64,000 nucleotides of DNA from Lysobacterales bacterium (lineage in GTDB: Bacteria > Pseudomonadota > Gammaproteobacteria > Xanthomonadales > BPKI01). This document shows, piece by piece, positions 10,896 through 20,370 of this stretch; the first letter of the stretch is position 1, and each line of letters opens with the position of its first letter. Location of the stretch: NCBI GenBank assembly GCA_026005055.1, contig BPKI01000001.1, positions 1,858,566 to 1,922,565 on the forward strand, written 5' to 3'. The translations under genes were made by a program, and so were the position numbers. Below the pieces are notes generated by a model. That model was not told the origin of the DNA. It worked only from the letters and a program-made list of their open reading frames with translations, and made no database searches.

Positions 10896-11524
10896 CCCCG
10901 CCCCTCCAGGATCGAAGCCAGCGCCCGCTTCACCTGTGCCGCCACCGATTCGGGCGGCTGCCCCGCATCGATGATCCGGAAGCGATCTGGCTCACGGCGC
11001 GCACGTTCGAGGTAGGAGGAGCGCACCCGTTCGAAGAAGGCATCGTCCTCTCGCTCGATTCGGTCGCACGCACGCTCGGCCAGCCGCTGCCGCGCGAGAT
11101 GGATCGGCAGGTCGAGGAGAATGGTCAGATGAGGCTTGATCCCCACGACTCGACGCTCGAGCTCCGCGATCCACGAAAGCGGCAGCCCGCGCCCGCCGCC
11201 CTGGTAAGCGAAGCTCGCATCGGTGAAGCGATCGCAGAGCACGATGAAACCTTCCGCGAGCGCCGGTCGTATGCGCTCGGCAAGCAGCTGGGCTCGGCTC
11301 GCGAACATGAGCAACAGCTCCGCCTCGGGGGCGATCCCCTCCACGCCCCCATCGAGAAGCAAAGCCCTCAGCCGCTCGCCGAGGATCGTCCCGCCCGGCT
11401 CGCGCAAGACCAGAACCGGCTCGCCCGATCCGCGCAGGAAAGCCTCGGCGGCCGCGAGCGCGGTGCTCTTTCCGACACCCTCGCCGCCCTCGAAGCTGAC
11501 CAGCACGCCCGGATTCACCGGCAT
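10892..11524 (-). CDS. tmk: Thymidylate kinase
   Basis: Phosphorylates dTMP to dTDP. 210 residues, the typical length. The P-loop GGEGVGKST is at 13-21, followed by LREPGGT near 40, the DR motif in LCDRFTDASFAYQGGGRG near 97, and a lid region near 155. The ATG at 11524 lies inside the end of mltG (ten-base overlap). The frame upstream is open but would only overlap mltG further. Confidence 0.95.
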   Translation of the reverse strand: MPVNPGVLVSFEGGEGVGKSTALAAAEAFLRGSGEPVLVLREPGGTILGERLRALLLDGGVEGIAPEAELLLMFASRAQLLAERIRPALAEGFIVLCDRFTDASFAYQGGGRGLPLSWIAELERRVVGIKPHLTILLDLPIHLARQRLAERACDRIEREDDAFFERVRSSYLERARREPDRFRIIDAGQPPESVAAQVKRALASILEGRG

Positions 11525-12582
11525 TCCCCCCCGCAAGACTCGCGACCGGTGCCGAGGATGTAACGCCTGACCGCCCGGTTGTGCTCCTCGAGCGTCGCGG
11601 AGAAATGATGACTGCCATCGCCGCGGGCGACGAAGTAGAGCGCATCCCCCGGTTCCGGGCGAAGGGCCGCTTCGATCGAAGCGCGGCCCGGCAAGGCGAT
11701 CGGCGTCGGCGGCAAGCCGGTCCGGGTATAGGTGTTGTAAGGGGTGTCGCGCTCGAGGTCCGCTCGGCGCAGGCGACCGGCGAAATCGGGGCCCAGGCCG
11801 TAGGCGACCGTAGGATCGGCCTGCAGACGCATTCCGCGCCGCAGACGGCGCACCAGCACACCGGCGATCTTGGCCCGCTCCTCCGGAAGCTTCGCCTCCT
11901 TCTCGATCACCGAGGCGAGGATCAAGGCTTCGTAGGGCTCTTGCAGGGGAAGGCTCGGGTCGCGTTCCGGCCAGAGGCGGTCGAGCAGCTCGCGCATGCC
12001 GAGGTGCGCGCGCCGCAGGATTTCCAAGTCGCGGGTACCGCGCGGAAACAGATAGGTCTCCGGCAGGAACCAGCCCTCGGGGTGCCAGCCAGGGGCGCCG
12101 AGTGCGGCCATCACCTCCTCGTCGCTCAGTCCCGGGATGGTGTGCGACACCGCCTCGTGCCGCGCGAGCGCGCGGCGCAGCTCGGCGAAGGTCCATCCCT
12201 CGACGATGGTGAAGCGGTGCTGCACCACCTGCCCGCTGGCCAGACGCCTGAGCACCTGCGTCGGCGTCATGCCGGGTTCGAGTCGATACTCGCCCGAGCG
12301 CAGGCGCGTGGCGAGATTCAGCTCATGGGCCAGCCACTGCCATTGCCAATCGCCGCCCTCGCGGATCCCGGCGGCGCGCAGCAGGCGGAGGACGGCGTTG
12401 AAGGATGCTCCGCGCGGGATGTCGAGGATGCGTTCCTCGGCGAGCGAAGGCAGCGGCGTCTCGACGAAGCGGCGCTGCGACTGCCAGAGAACGAAACCTA
12501 CTGCGGCCAACACAATGCCCGCGAGCGACAACCCCGCGAGGAATCTCAGCGCCCGCCTCCCGCGATCAGTCTTCACCCTCAT
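11515..12582 (-). CDS. mltG: Endolytic murein transglycosylase MltG (YceG)
   Basis: 355 residues. One N-terminal membrane helix (about residues 11-33) anchors a periplasmic LysM-like region and the YceG catalytic domain. The catalytic Glu is E227 in ASVIEKEA. Further family blocks are LQADPTVAYGLG and YNTYTRTGLPPTPIALPG. It cleaves nascent glycan strands to set their length. Its position behind pabC and before tmk is the conserved gammaproteobacterial order. It overlaps pabC by 17 bases. Confidence 0.95.
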   Translation of the reverse strand: MRVKTDRGRRALRFLAGLSLAGIVLAAVGFVLWQSQRRFVETPLPSLAEERILDIPRGASFNAVLRLLRAAGIREGGDWQWQWLAHELNLATRLRSGEYRLEPGMTPTQVLRRLASGQVVQHRFTIVEGWTFAELRRALARHEAVSHTIPGLSDEEVMAALGAPGWHPEGWFLPETYLFPRGTRDLEILRRAHLGMRELLDRLWPERDPSLPLQEPYEALILASVIEKEAKLPEERAKIAGVLVRRLRRGMRLQADPTVAYGLGPDFAGRLRRADLERDTPYNTYTRTGLPPTPIALPGRASIEAALRPEPGDALYFVARGDGSHHFSATLEEHNRAVRRYILGTGRESCGGECR

Positions 12583-13405
12583 CCGTGCGAGGTTGCAGCA
12601 AAGGCTCCGCCGCCTGCAAGAGCCTCATCGCGGCGCGCGTGCACGGCCCCACCCGAAACCGCTTCCGCCCGACGGCGCAGACCGGCACGATGCCCTGCAC
12701 GGCGTTGCTCAGGAAGATCTCCTCCGCCGCGAGCAGGCGCTCGCGCGGAATCCGCGCGACTTCGACGGGCAGATGCCTGATCAGGAAGGCGCGCACCGTG
12801 CCCGCCACGCCGCAGCGATGAAGCGCAGGCGTCAGCAGCCGGCCATCCTCGACGATGAAAACGTTAGCCGCGGTCGCCGCCACCAAAGCGCCGCTGGAAT
12901 CGAACAGCAATCCCTCGGCGATGCGCGGATCGCGCCACTCCCGTCTCGCGAGAACCTGCTCGAGACGGTTGAGATGCTTGATGCCGGCAAGCTCAGGACG
13001 ATCGGCCAGCCGGAGCCGACAAAAGCGCACTCGCACCCCGCTCCGGTAAGGACCGGGATCGGCGGGTTCGGCGGGCCATGCGCAGACGATGCGGGTCGGC
13101 GTTTCCGCTCGGGCGCCATAGCCGCGCTCCGCCGCGACGCCGCCGCAGAGGGTGATGCGCACGATGGCGCGGGGCAGCCCCTCCGCCACACAGGCGATCT
13201 CGCTTCGGAGCAGCGACTCCGCCGGCAAGGCGATACCCAGGCGGCGGCAGCCCTCGGCGAGCCGCCGCCAGTGCTCGCTCCAGAGGGTCGGACGCCCCTC
13301 GCCGCACAGGATGGTCTCGAAAAGCCCCTCGCCATAGAGCAACCCGCGATCGAGCGGCGAGATCGCGGCCGCGCGGACGCCATCCACCAGCCAGCGCACC
13401 TTCAT
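12566..13405 (-). CDS. pabC: Aminodeoxychorismate lyase
   Basis: PLP enzyme of fold type IV that releases pyruvate from aminodeoxychorismate to form p-aminobenzoate for folate. 279 residues. The PLP lysine is K143 in GIKHLNRLEQ. The N-terminal DRGLLYGEGLFET block and the FDSSGALVAATAANVF region are also typical. The ATG at 13405 overlaps the pabB stop (ATGA), which pairs it with the enzyme making its substrate. Confidence 0.93.
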   Translation of the reverse strand: MKVRWLVDGVRAAAISPLDRGLLYGEGLFETILCGEGRPTLWSEHWRRLAEGCRRLGIALPAESLLRSEIACVAEGLPRAIVRITLCGGVAAERGYGARAETPTRIVCAWPAEPADPGPYRSGVRVRFCRLRLADRPELAGIKHLNRLEQVLARREWRDPRIAEGLLFDSSGALVAATAANVFIVEDGRLLTPALHRCGVAGTVRAFLIRHLPVEVARIPRERLLAAEEIFLSNAVQGIVPVCAVGRKRFRVGPCTRAAMRLLQAAEPLLQPRTDEGED

Positions 13406-14727
13406 TGGCTGCGCAGCGCCCTGAGCATCCCCTCCGCCTTGGCTCGCGACTCGGCGAGCTCGTCGCGCCCGCGCGAGTCCGCGACGATGCCGCAGCCGGC
13501 ACGGAACTCGACGCTCTGGCGCTCCGCCGACCAGAGGCTACGGATGAGAATGTTGAGGTCGAGCCCGCCGTCGCGCGAGAGATAGCCGAACCCCCCCGTA
13601 TAGGGACCGCGCGGCGCGCCCTCGAGCTCGGCGATGATCTCCATCGAGCGGATCTTCGGGCAGCCAGTGATCGTGCCGCCGGGAAACAAGGCCGCCAAGG
13701 CGTCGGTCGCATCCATCCCCGGACGTAGCCGCCCCCGCACCGAGGACACCAGGTGATGGACGTGACGGTAACTCTCGACGCTCAGGAGCTCGGCGACCTC
13801 GACACTCCCGGGCAGGCAGACGCGGCCGAGATCGTTACGCACCAGATCGACCAGCATCACATGTTCGGCACGCTCCTTGGGGTGGGCTCGAAGCTCACTC
13901 ACCAGGCGGGCGTCTTCGGCGGGGTCCTCGGCACGCGGTCGGGTGCCGGCGATCGGCCGTGACTCGGCGCGATCCCCGCTCACGGCCAGCAAGCGCTCCG
14001 GCGAGGAGCTCAGCAGCCAGCGGCCGCCCCATTGCATCAACCCGGCGAAAGGGGCGGGATTGGCCCGCCGCAACGCGATGGCGAGGGCGGCTGGGTGAGG
14101 CGCCTGCGCGAAGATCGCTCGCCATCGGCGCGAGAGATTGACCTGAAAAATGTCGCCGGCCAGGAGATACTCCCGCGCCCGCGCCACCGCTCGCAGGAAC
14201 CGGGCGGGATCTTCTTCCTCGACCGCGAGCGGCGGCGGAAGGGCCGGGATGTCCTCGGCGAAGGCGGCCTCGGCTTCCTCTTCGACTCGGCCGACGAGCG
14301 ATTCCCATCCTGGCTCGACCACCAACAGGCATCGGCCCTCGTGCCGATCCCGTAGCAAGGCCAAGGGACAACGCCAGGCCAGTGCAAGGGGCCAGTCCCC
14401 ACGCGGCAAGCGCTCCCTCAGCCGTGGCTCGAGCGCGGCGGCGAACTCGTAGGCGAAGAAGAGGGCGTGTCCTCCGATGAAGGGCAGACCGGAGGTGGGG
14501 CCCCGGATGGCGATCCGGCGATGCTCGGCAGCGAGCCGCTCCAGGAAAGGCTCCTCCGGAGCGAAGATCGCAAGCGGCTCGCCGACCGCTCGGAAAAGCA
14601 GGTCGTAGCGACCCTGCGGACCTTGCTCGGAACTCTCGAGGAGGAGGGGGTAGCGATCGGGCCAACGCGCGGCCAGGGCCAGGAAGTCTCCCGGCCCGGT
14701 CCAGTCGATCGCGACCGCCGTACTCAG
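13402..14727 (-). CDS. pabB: Aminodeoxychorismate synthase component I, probable CTG start
   Basis: Amidates chorismate together with a PabA glutaminase. The C-terminal chorismate-binding domain is clear: [60 protein letters not shown]. No ATG, GTG or TTG gives a well-placed start: the in-frame ATGs at 14802 and 14838 lie 79-115 bases inside fabF. A CTG at 14727 would overlap the fabF stop as CTGA, the arrangement used by most neighbours, and puts the N-terminus where PabB homology begins. I chose it; the protein would be 441 residues. A Shine-Dalgarno sequence is not obvious. Confidence 0.85.
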   Translation of the reverse strand: MSTAVAIDWTGPGDFLALAARWPDRYPLLLESSEQGPQGRYDLLFRAVGEPLAIFAPEEPFLERLAAEHRRIAIRGPTSGLPFIGGHALFFAYEFAAALEPRLRERLPRGDWPLALAWRCPLALLRDRHEGRCLLVVEPGWESLVGRVEEEAEAAFAEDIPALPPPLAVEEEDPARFLRAVARAREYLLAGDIFQVNLSRRWRAIFAQAPHPAALAIALRRANPAPFAGLMQWGGRWLLSSSPERLLAVSGDRAESRPIAGTRPRAEDPAEDARLVSELRAHPKERAEHVMLVDLVRNDLGRVCLPGSVEVAELLSVESYRHVHHLVSSVRGRLRPGMDATDALAALFPGGTITGCPKIRSMEIIAELEGAPRGPYTGGFGYLSRDGGLDLNILIRSLWSAERQSVEFRAGCGIVADSRGRDELAESRAKAEGMLRALRSQ

Positions 14728-15962
14728 ATGCGCCGGAAGGCGAGCGTGGCGTTGGTCCCGCCGAAGCCGAAGCCGTTCGAAATCGCCGCCTCGATACGGC
14801 ATTCGCGGGCAACGTGCGGGACGAAATCGAGGTCGCATCCCTCACCCGGCGCATCGAGGTTGATCGTCGGTGGGATCACGCCCTCCCTCAAGGCGAGGAC
14901 GGTGAAGATCGCCTCGACGCCGCCCGCGGCCCCGAGCAGGTGGCCAGTGACGGACTTGGTCGAGCTCACCATCAGACCGCGCGCTCGATCTCCGAAGCAA
15001 CGTTTGATGGCGAGCACCTCGGCCACGTCCCCGAGCGGGGTCGAGGTGCCGTGGGCATTGACGTAGCCGACCTCCTCGACCGACAAGCCGGCATCGGCGA
15101 GGGCGTTGGCCATGCACAATGCCGCTCCGGACCCGTCCTCGCTCGGAGCCGTCATGTGGTAGGCGTCACTGCTCATGCCGAAGCCGGCCAGCTCGGCGTA
15201 GATCCGCGCCCCGCGACGGCGGGCATGCTCGAACTCCTCGAGCACCAGAACGCCGGCCCCGTCGGAGAGCACGAAGCCGTCGCGATCCTTGTCCCAGGGC
15301 CGACTGGCGCGCTCCGGCTCCTCGTTGCGCGTGGAGAGCGCGCGAGCCGCGCAGAAACCGCCCACCGCGATCGCAGTGGTCGCGTATTCCGTGCCGCCTG
15401 CGATCATCACGTCGGCGTCGCCGGCTTGGATCGTGCGCATCGCGAGGCCGATGTTGTGGTTCGCCGTGGCGCAAGCCGAAACCGCCGCGAGATTGGGCCC
15501 TTTCAGCCCAAGCATGATCGAGAGATGGCCGGAGACCATATTGATGATCGAGCCAGGCACGAAGAACGGCGAGATGCGGCGGACCCCCTTCTCGGCGAAC
15601 TCGATGGCGGTGCGCTCGATCCAGGCGATGCCGCCGATGCCTGCGCCGACCGCGACCCCGATCCGTTCCGGACGCTCGCGGGCGATGTCCACCCCGGCAT
15701 CGCGCCATGCCTGGAGCGCGGCTGCGATGCCGTAGTGGATGAAGGGATCCATCTTCTTGACTTCCTTGGGCGTGATCCACGCCGAGGGATCGAAATCGCG
15801 AACCTCGCCGGCGATCCGAGTGGGGAAGCTCGAGGCATCGAAGTGGGTGATCGGACCGATCCCGGATCGCCCGGCGAGCACGTTCCGCCACGCGCTCTCG
15901 ACATCGTTGCCCACGGGGGAGACGATGCCGAGCCCAGTGACCACCACTCTGCGCCTGCTCAT
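14724..15962 (-). CDS. fabF: 3-oxoacyl-ACP synthase II
   Basis: Condensing enzyme elongating acyl-ACP with malonyl-ACP. 412 residues. The catalytic triad is C164 in [11 protein letters not shown], a His in [11 protein letters not shown] near 304 and a His in [12 protein letters not shown] near 341, matching the KAS II Cys-His-His pattern. It follows acpP by 25 bases in the fab operon. Confidence 0.97.
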   Translation of the reverse strand: MSRRRVVVTGLGIVSPVGNDVESAWRNVLAGRSGIGPITHFDASSFPTRIAGEVRDFDPSAWITPKEVKKMDPFIHYGIAAALQAWRDAGVDIARERPERIGVAVGAGIGGIAWIERTAIEFAEKGVRRISPFFVPGSIINMVSGHLSIMLGLKGPNLAAVSACATANHNIGLAMRTIQAGDADVMIAGGTEYATTAIAVGGFCAARALSTRNEEPERASRPWDKDRDGFVLSDGAGVLVLEEFEHARRRGARIYAELAGFGMSSDAYHMTAPSEDGSGAALCMANALADAGLSVEEVGYVNAHGTSTPLGDVAEVLAIKRCFGDRARGLMVSSTKSVTGHLLGAAGGVEAIFTVLALREGVIPPTINLDAPGEGCDLDFVPHVARECRIEAAISNGFGFGGTNATLAFRRI

Positions 15963-15987
15963 CGAGGAACCCCGGGAGAGGAGCGCT

Positions 15988-16227
15988 TCACTCCTTGAGG
16001 TGCGCCCGAATGTAGTCGATCGCCTGCTGGACGTTGGTGATCTTCTCGGCCTCCTCGTCGGGAATCTCGCACTCGAACTCTTCCTCCAGGGCCATCACCA
16101 GCTCGACGATGTCGAGCGAGTCGGCGCCGAGATCGTCCACGAAGGATGCGTTCGGCGTCACCTCCTCCTCTTTGACGCCCAGTTGCTCGACGATGATCTT
16201 CTTCACCCGATCTTCGATGCTGCTCAT
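15988..16227 (-). CDS. acpP: Acyl carrier protein
   Basis: 79-residue acidic four-helix carrier. Ser37 in [18 protein letters not shown] is the phosphopantetheine attachment site. It carries growing acyl chains for the fatty acid synthase enzymes encoded around it. There is a 73-base gap to fabG upstream, the widest inside the fab run, so acpP may have its own promoter as is common, but I cannot point to one. Confidence 0.97.
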   Translation of the reverse strand: MSSIEDRVKKIIVEQLGVKEEEVTPNASFVDDLGADSLDIVELVMALEEEFECEIPDEEAEKITNVQQAIDYIRAHLKE

Positions 16228-16300
16228 GAGACGAACGACCTCCCGGTAAGAAAAGCGCGCGGATTGTAGGTGAACTGCCTCGCCGACGCCATGCAGGCGA

Positions 16301-17053
16301 TCAGGCCATGTACATGCCGCCGTTGACGTGCAGGGTTTCTCCAGTGATGTAAGAGGCGGCGGGCGAGACCAGGAAGGCGACGGCGCGCGCGACCTCCCGC
16401 GCCTCCCCGAAGCGCCCCAGCGCGACCCGTTCCAGCATCGCCTGCCGCGCCGCCTCGGGCAAGCCCCTGGTCATGTCGGTCTCGATGAAACCCGGCGCCA
16501 CCACGTTGACCGTGATGCCGCGGCTTCCCACCTCGCGTGCGAGCGACTTCGAGAAGCCGACGATGCCGGCCTTCGCCGCTGCGTAGTTGCACTGGCCGGG
16601 GTTGCCGGTGAAGGCGACGACCGAGGCGATGTTGACGATCCGCCCTCGCCTGGCCTTCAGCATCGCGCGAAGCGCCGCTCGGCAGACCCGGAAGATCGAG
16701 GACAGGTCGGTCTGGATGACCCGCTCCCAATCCTCGTCCTTCATCCTGAGGAGCAATTGGTCGCGGGTGATGGCGGCATTGTTTACCACGATGGAAGGCG
16801 AACAGCCCTCGCGCGCGAGGGCCTCGAAGAACCGTTCCACGTCCTCGGGATCGGCGACGTCGAGCCGCTTTCCTCCTCCGCCGCGCGTTGCCAAGGCCTC
16901 GCCGATCGCCGCTGCCCCCTCGGGGGTGGTGGCAGTGCCGATCACCCTCGCGCCGAGCGAGGCGAGCTCCTCCGCGATCGCCCGCCCGATGCCGCGGCTC
17001 GCGCCGGTCACGAGCGCCGTCTCCCCGGCCAGCAGATTCGGATCGAAGATCAT
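16301..17053 (-). CDS. fabG: 3-oxoacyl-ACP reductase
   Basis: NADPH-dependent reduction of 3-oxoacyl-ACP. Short-chain dehydrogenase of 250 residues: cofactor loop TGASRGIG (16-23), NNAA (91-94), catalytic Ser144, Tyr157 and Lys161 (NIAS, YAAAK), and the GGMYMA C-terminus typical of FabG. I chose ATG 17053 because a GGAGAG sits just upstream and its ATGA overlaps the fabD stop; an in-frame ATG 12 bases earlier is the alternative. Confidence 0.95.
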   Translation of the reverse strand: MIFDPNLLAGETALVTGASRGIGRAIAEELASLGARVIGTATTPEGAAAIGEALATRGGGGKRLDVADPEDVERFFEALAREGCSPSIVVNNAAITRDQLLLRMKDEDWERVIQTDLSSIFRVCRAALRAMLKARRGRIVNIASVVAFTGNPGQCNYAAAKAGIVGFSKSLAREVGSRGITVNVVAPGFIETDMTRGLPEAARQAMLERVALGRFGEAREVARAVAFLVSPAASYITGETLHVNGGMYMA

Positions 17054-18006
17054 GCCGCTCTCCATTCCTCGACGCTCTTCGCGAACACCTCCGCCTCGCC
17101 GAGGGGCCGCACCTCCGCATCCGGGCGAATGCGCCGAACGAGGCCGGTGAGCACCCGGCCCGGTCCGCACTCCCCGACCCGCAGCGCGCCCTCGCCGAGG
17201 CGCTCGACACAGGCTCGCCATCGGACCGGCCTGAACAGCTGCTGGTAGAGCAGCGCCCGCATGTCCTCCACATCATGCGCCGCGCGCGCCTCCGCATTGT
17301 GGATCACCGGAATCTCCGGCATTCGAAGCTCGAGTCGCGCGAGATCCTCGGCCAGCCGCTCCGCGGCCGACTTCATCAGCGAACAGTGCGAGGCGACGCT
17401 CACCGGCAGACGGACCGCCTTGCGCACCCCCTGCGTCGCGAGCCAAGCCAGTGCCGCCTCGACGGCGGCTCGTTCGCCGGCGATCACGATCTGACCGGGC
17501 GCGTTGTCGTTCGCGGCCTCGACGATGCCGCTGCCCCGCCCCACCTTGCAGGCTTCCTCCACCAGAGCCTCCTCCGCGCCGAGAACCGCAGCCATCGCTC
17601 CGGCTCCGGCCGGCACCGCCTCCTGCATCAGCTCGGCGCGACGCCGCACCAGGCGCAGCCCGTCGGCGAAGGAAAGCGCTCCGGCGCAGACGAGCGCGGT
17701 GTACTCGCCCAGACTGTGCCCAGCGGACACCGCCGGCCGCTCGCCTCCCGCCGCCCGCCACGCGCGATACACCGCCACTCCGGCCGCCAGCAGCGCGGGC
17801 TGGGTATTGACGGTGCGATCGAGATCCTCCGCAGGCCCCTCGCGAATGAGGCGCCAGAGATCGAAACCGAGCAGATCGCTCGCTTCACGAAAGGTGCTTT
17901 CGACTTCGGGTCGCGAGGCGGCGAGCCCGCTCAGCATTCCGACCGACTGCGAACCCTGGCCGGGGAAGACGAAGGCAAGCCGCGAAAATGGATTCGGCGA
18001 GGACAT
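17050..18006 (-). CDS. fabD: Malonyl-CoA:ACP transacylase
   Basis: Loads malonyl groups from CoA onto ACP. 318 residues. FVFPGQGSQSVGM lies at the N-terminus, the nucleophile is Ser98 in GHSLGEY, and the partner His is in VASHCSLM near 207. It follows fabH by 15 bases and overlaps fabG. Confidence 0.96.
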   Translation of the reverse strand: MSSPNPFSRLAFVFPGQGSQSVGMLSGLAASRPEVESTFREASDLLGFDLWRLIREGPAEDLDRTVNTQPALLAAGVAVYRAWRAAGGERPAVSAGHSLGEYTALVCAGALSFADGLRLVRRRAELMQEAVPAGAGAMAAVLGAEEALVEEACKVGRGSGIVEAANDNAPGQIVIAGERAAVEAALAWLATQGVRKAVRLPVSVASHCSLMKSAAERLAEDLARLELRMPEIPVIHNAEARAAHDVEDMRALLYQQLFRPVRWRACVERLGEGALRVGECGPGRVLTGLVRRIRPDAEVRPLGEAEVFAKSVEEWRAA

Positions 18007-18021
18007 CGCGCGAGGGGAAAC

Positions 18022-18990
18022 TCAGTAACGGATCAGGGCGGAGCCCCAAGTGAAACCGCCGCCGAAGGCTTCGAGAAGCAAAAGCTCTCCGGATCGGATC
18101 CGACCCGAGCGCACCGCCTCATCAAGGGCGAGCGGCACCGACGCCGCGGAGGTGTTGCCGTGGCGATCGACGGTGACCACCACGCGCTCCATCGGCATCT
18201 CCAGGCGGCGCGCCGTCGCGGCGATGATTCGCAGGTTGGCCTGGTGCGGGATCAGCCAGTCGATGTCGCTTTTGCTCAGGCCGTTGGCGGTGAGGGTCTC
18301 TTCGACGACCGCATCGAGGGTCCTCACCGCGACCTTGAACACCTCGTTGCCGGTCATCATCACCTTCACGCCATGATTGGGCTCGTCGCGGAAGCCCACG
18401 GAGACGCCCACCGGGTTGTAGAGCAGCTCCTTGTAGCCACCGTCGGCGTGGAGGTGGGTCGCGAGCACCCCGGGTTTCGAGTCGGCGGCGAGCACGACCG
18501 CCCCCGCACCATCACCGAAGAGCACACAGGTCGCGCGATCGCTCCAGTCGATCATCCGCGAGAGCGTCTCCGCGCCGACCACCAAAGCGCGCCGAACCGC
18601 TCCGGCGCGAATGAAGGCATCGGCGCTCGCCAGGGCGTAGATGAATCCGGTGCAAGCCGCGTTGAGGTCGAAGGCGGCGCAGCCGTTGGCGCCGAGGCGA
18701 TGCTGGAGCAGACAGGCGGTGCTTGGAAAGATGAGGTCGGGCGTGGTGGTACCGACCACGATCAGGTCGAGCTCGCTGGGCGCCACGCCCGCCGCCTCGA
18801 GCGCTGCGCGCGCCGCCTGTTCGGCGAGGTCGCAGGTCGTCTCACCCTCGGCGGCGATCCTCCGCTCGCGGATGCCCGTGCGCTCGCGGATCCACTCGTC
18901 GCTGGTCGCGACCATGCGCTCGAGCTCCGCATTCGTGAGCACCCGCTCCGGTAGATAGCCGCCGGTCCCGATCAGCCGCGCGTAGCTCAG
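18022..18990 (-). CDS. fabH: 3-oxoacyl-ACP synthase III, CTG start
   Basis: Initiates fatty acid synthesis by condensing acetyl-CoA with malonyl-ACP. The catalytic Cys is in NAACTGF (about 113), with the later HQANLRI and GNTSAASVP blocks. The family N-terminus ([19 protein letters not shown]) is encoded here as [19 protein letters not shown], but it is preceded by CTG rather than ATG/GTG/TTG. That CTG at 18990 has a GGAG seven bases upstream. It gives a normal 322-residue enzyme; the first standard start, GTG 18942, would remove 16 conserved residues. Confidence 0.93.
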   Translation of the reverse strand: MSYARLIGTGGYLPERVLTNAELERMVATSDEWIRERTGIRERRIAAEGETTCDLAEQAARAALEAAGVAPSELDLIVVGTTTPDLIFPSTACLLQHRLGANGCAAFDLNAACTGFIYALASADAFIRAGAVRRALVVGAETLSRMIDWSDRATCVLFGDGAGAVVLAADSKPGVLATHLHADGGYKELLYNPVGVSVGFRDEPNHGVKVMMTGNEVFKVAVRTLDAVVEETLTANGLSKSDIDWLIPHQANLRIIAATARRLEMPMERVVVTVDRHGNTSAASVPLALDEAVRSGRIRSGELLLLEAFGGGFTWGSALIRY

Positions 18991-19032
18991 GGCCTGACTC
19001 CGGTGGTGAAAGGAAGCGCGAGGGGAGCGCGA

Positions 19033-19245
19033 TCAGTGCTCGTGACCGTGTTCGTCTTCGACGTCCACGGCCCGACGCACATCGATCACCCGGCGACCGC
19101 GGTAAAACCCGTCGGCGGTCACGTGGTGGCGAAGATGCGTCTCTCCCGAGACCGGATCCACCGACAGCGTCTTCGCGCGAAGCGCATCGTGCGCGCGGCG
19201 CATGCCGCGGCGAGAGGGCGTTTTGCGACTCTTTTGGACAGCCAT
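19033..19245 (-). CDS. rpmF: 50S ribosomal protein L32
   Basis: 70 residues, starting [20 protein letters not shown], the diagnostic L32 N-terminus. The C-terminal tail is acidic and His-rich (DEHGHEH). A GGAG lies eight bases before the ATG. It follows yceD by 26 bases, the conserved pairing. The CxxC-type zinc site of some L32 proteins is absent, which is common. Directly downstream comes fabH, with no plsX between. Confidence 0.97.
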   Translation of the reverse strand: MAVQKSRKTPSRRGMRRAHDALRAKTLSVDPVSGETHLRHHVTADGFYRGRRVIDVRRAVDVEDEHGHEH

Positions 19246-19271
19246 GAGCGTTACTCCAAAAACCCATGATT

Positions 19272-19775
19272 CTAATCGGGACGGAGTCGCTTGAGAACGG
19301 CGAAGGGATTCTCCGCCGTTTCCGCCTCCGGGTCGCCGAACGCCAGCGGTCCCTCGCCTGAGACCGCCGGATCGCGCGGGATCAGCGGCAGGGCGAGGAT
19401 CAGCTCGTCCTCGAGGATGTCCCGAGGGACGATGAAACCGTCGCTCGGAACCAGCAAGGGCTCATAGCCCGGCAGCAGCCCCGCCTCCTCCCGCTCCTCG
19501 CGGATCAGCCCCAAGCGCAGCCGAAGGCCGATCGGATGGCGGTAGGGCCGGAGGCTGCGCTGGCAGGTCAGCGTGAGGGCGCCTTCGATCGAGACTTCGA
19601 CGAAGGACCCTGCGAGCGCCTCGGAACCGAACTCCAGCGAGAAAACGATCTCATCGTCGGAAGCCGCGAGCAGCGGGGCGAGCCGCGGAAGCTGCCCGCC
19701 GAGAACCCGCCCTGAGAACACCTTGCGCTGAGCCGCAGCGCGCCAGACGTCGATCCGGTCCAGGAATCCGCCCAT
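19272..19775 (-). CDS. yceD: YceD family (DUF177) protein
   Basis: 167 residues. The family's Cys-containing block is present as [13 protein letters not shown] near residue 80, with the acidic C-terminus [16 protein letters not shown] and the final NPFAVLKRL typical of YceD. The protein is linked to 23S rRNA accumulation in other bacteria and almost always precedes rpmF, as here. On the minus strand TTGACG (19810-19805) and CACAGT (19787-19782) are spaced by 17 bases and could form a promoter placing the transcript start almost at the ATG. Confidence 0.88.
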   Translation of the reverse strand: MGGFLDRIDVWRAAAQRKVFSGRVLGGQLPRLAPLLAASDDEIVFSLEFGSEALAGSFVEVSIEGALTLTCQRSLRPYRHPIGLRLRLGLIREEREEAGLLPGYEPLLVPSDGFIVPRDILEDELILALPLIPRDPAVSGEGPLAFGDPEAETAENPFAVLKRLRPD

Positions 19776-19875
19776 GACCGAACTGTGGCGGCGCTACATC
19801 CGTCCGTCAAGGGCTTCACTTGGCGGCTGCCGGACCTTGCGGCAGACTTGCACTACCGAGCGCCGGTGCCTGCAC

Positions 19876-20370
19876 TTGACCACATCATTCGGCCTGCTGC
19901 TCAGTCTCTCCGCCCTCGCCATCCTCGCTTTGACCTGGATCGCGCGCCATTACTTCGCCCAGCGCCGCGCTCGTATGCTCGGCGAACTCCTCGATCAGAT
20001 CGACGAGCTGGAGCGCGTGCTCGCGGAATGCCGAAGCCGCATGGGTGCGGTGAGCCGGGTGGTGCATCGCACCCCAGCCGACATCAACCAGAACGCGCTC
20101 GCCTCGCTCGATGCCGACAGCAAGCTGAGGCTCGCGTTTCGCGACATTCTCGAGCACCGCTTGTGGATCCAGCGGCATGGCCGCGAGGCGCGGCTGAGCG
20201 AACTGAGCGCCGCGGTATCGGCCGTCCGGCGCTCGCGCGAGCAATTGAGCAAGCAGCTCGGACGGCTGGCGGATGCCGGTGCCGCCCTCGAGGCCGCCTG
20301 CGACGCCTCCGATGCGCTCACTGCGCCGCCGACGTCGGCGTCTTTGCGCCTGCGACGCGGTGGCGCCTGA
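19876..20370 (+). CDS. Membrane-anchored coiled-coil protein of unknown function
   Basis: I do not recognise a family. From the TTG at 19876 the protein has 164 residues: an N-terminal hydrophobic helix (about 5-21), then a charged helical stretch with heptad-like spacing (ELLDQIDELERVLAECR and onward), and a Ser/Ala-rich tail. This looks like a single-span protein with a cytoplasmic or periplasmic coiled coil. The frame is open back to ATG 19774, but that start would overlap the yceD start codon on the other strand. The end overlaps maf by 11 bases, so the two are likely co-translated. Confidence 0.6.
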   Translation: MTTSFGLLLSLSALAILALTWIARHYFAQRRARMLGELLDQIDELERVLAECRSRMGAVSRVVHRTPADINQNALASLDADSKLRLAFRDILEHRLWIQRHGREARLSELSAAVSAVRRSREQLSKQLGRLADAGAALEAACDASDALTAPPTSASLRLRRGGA

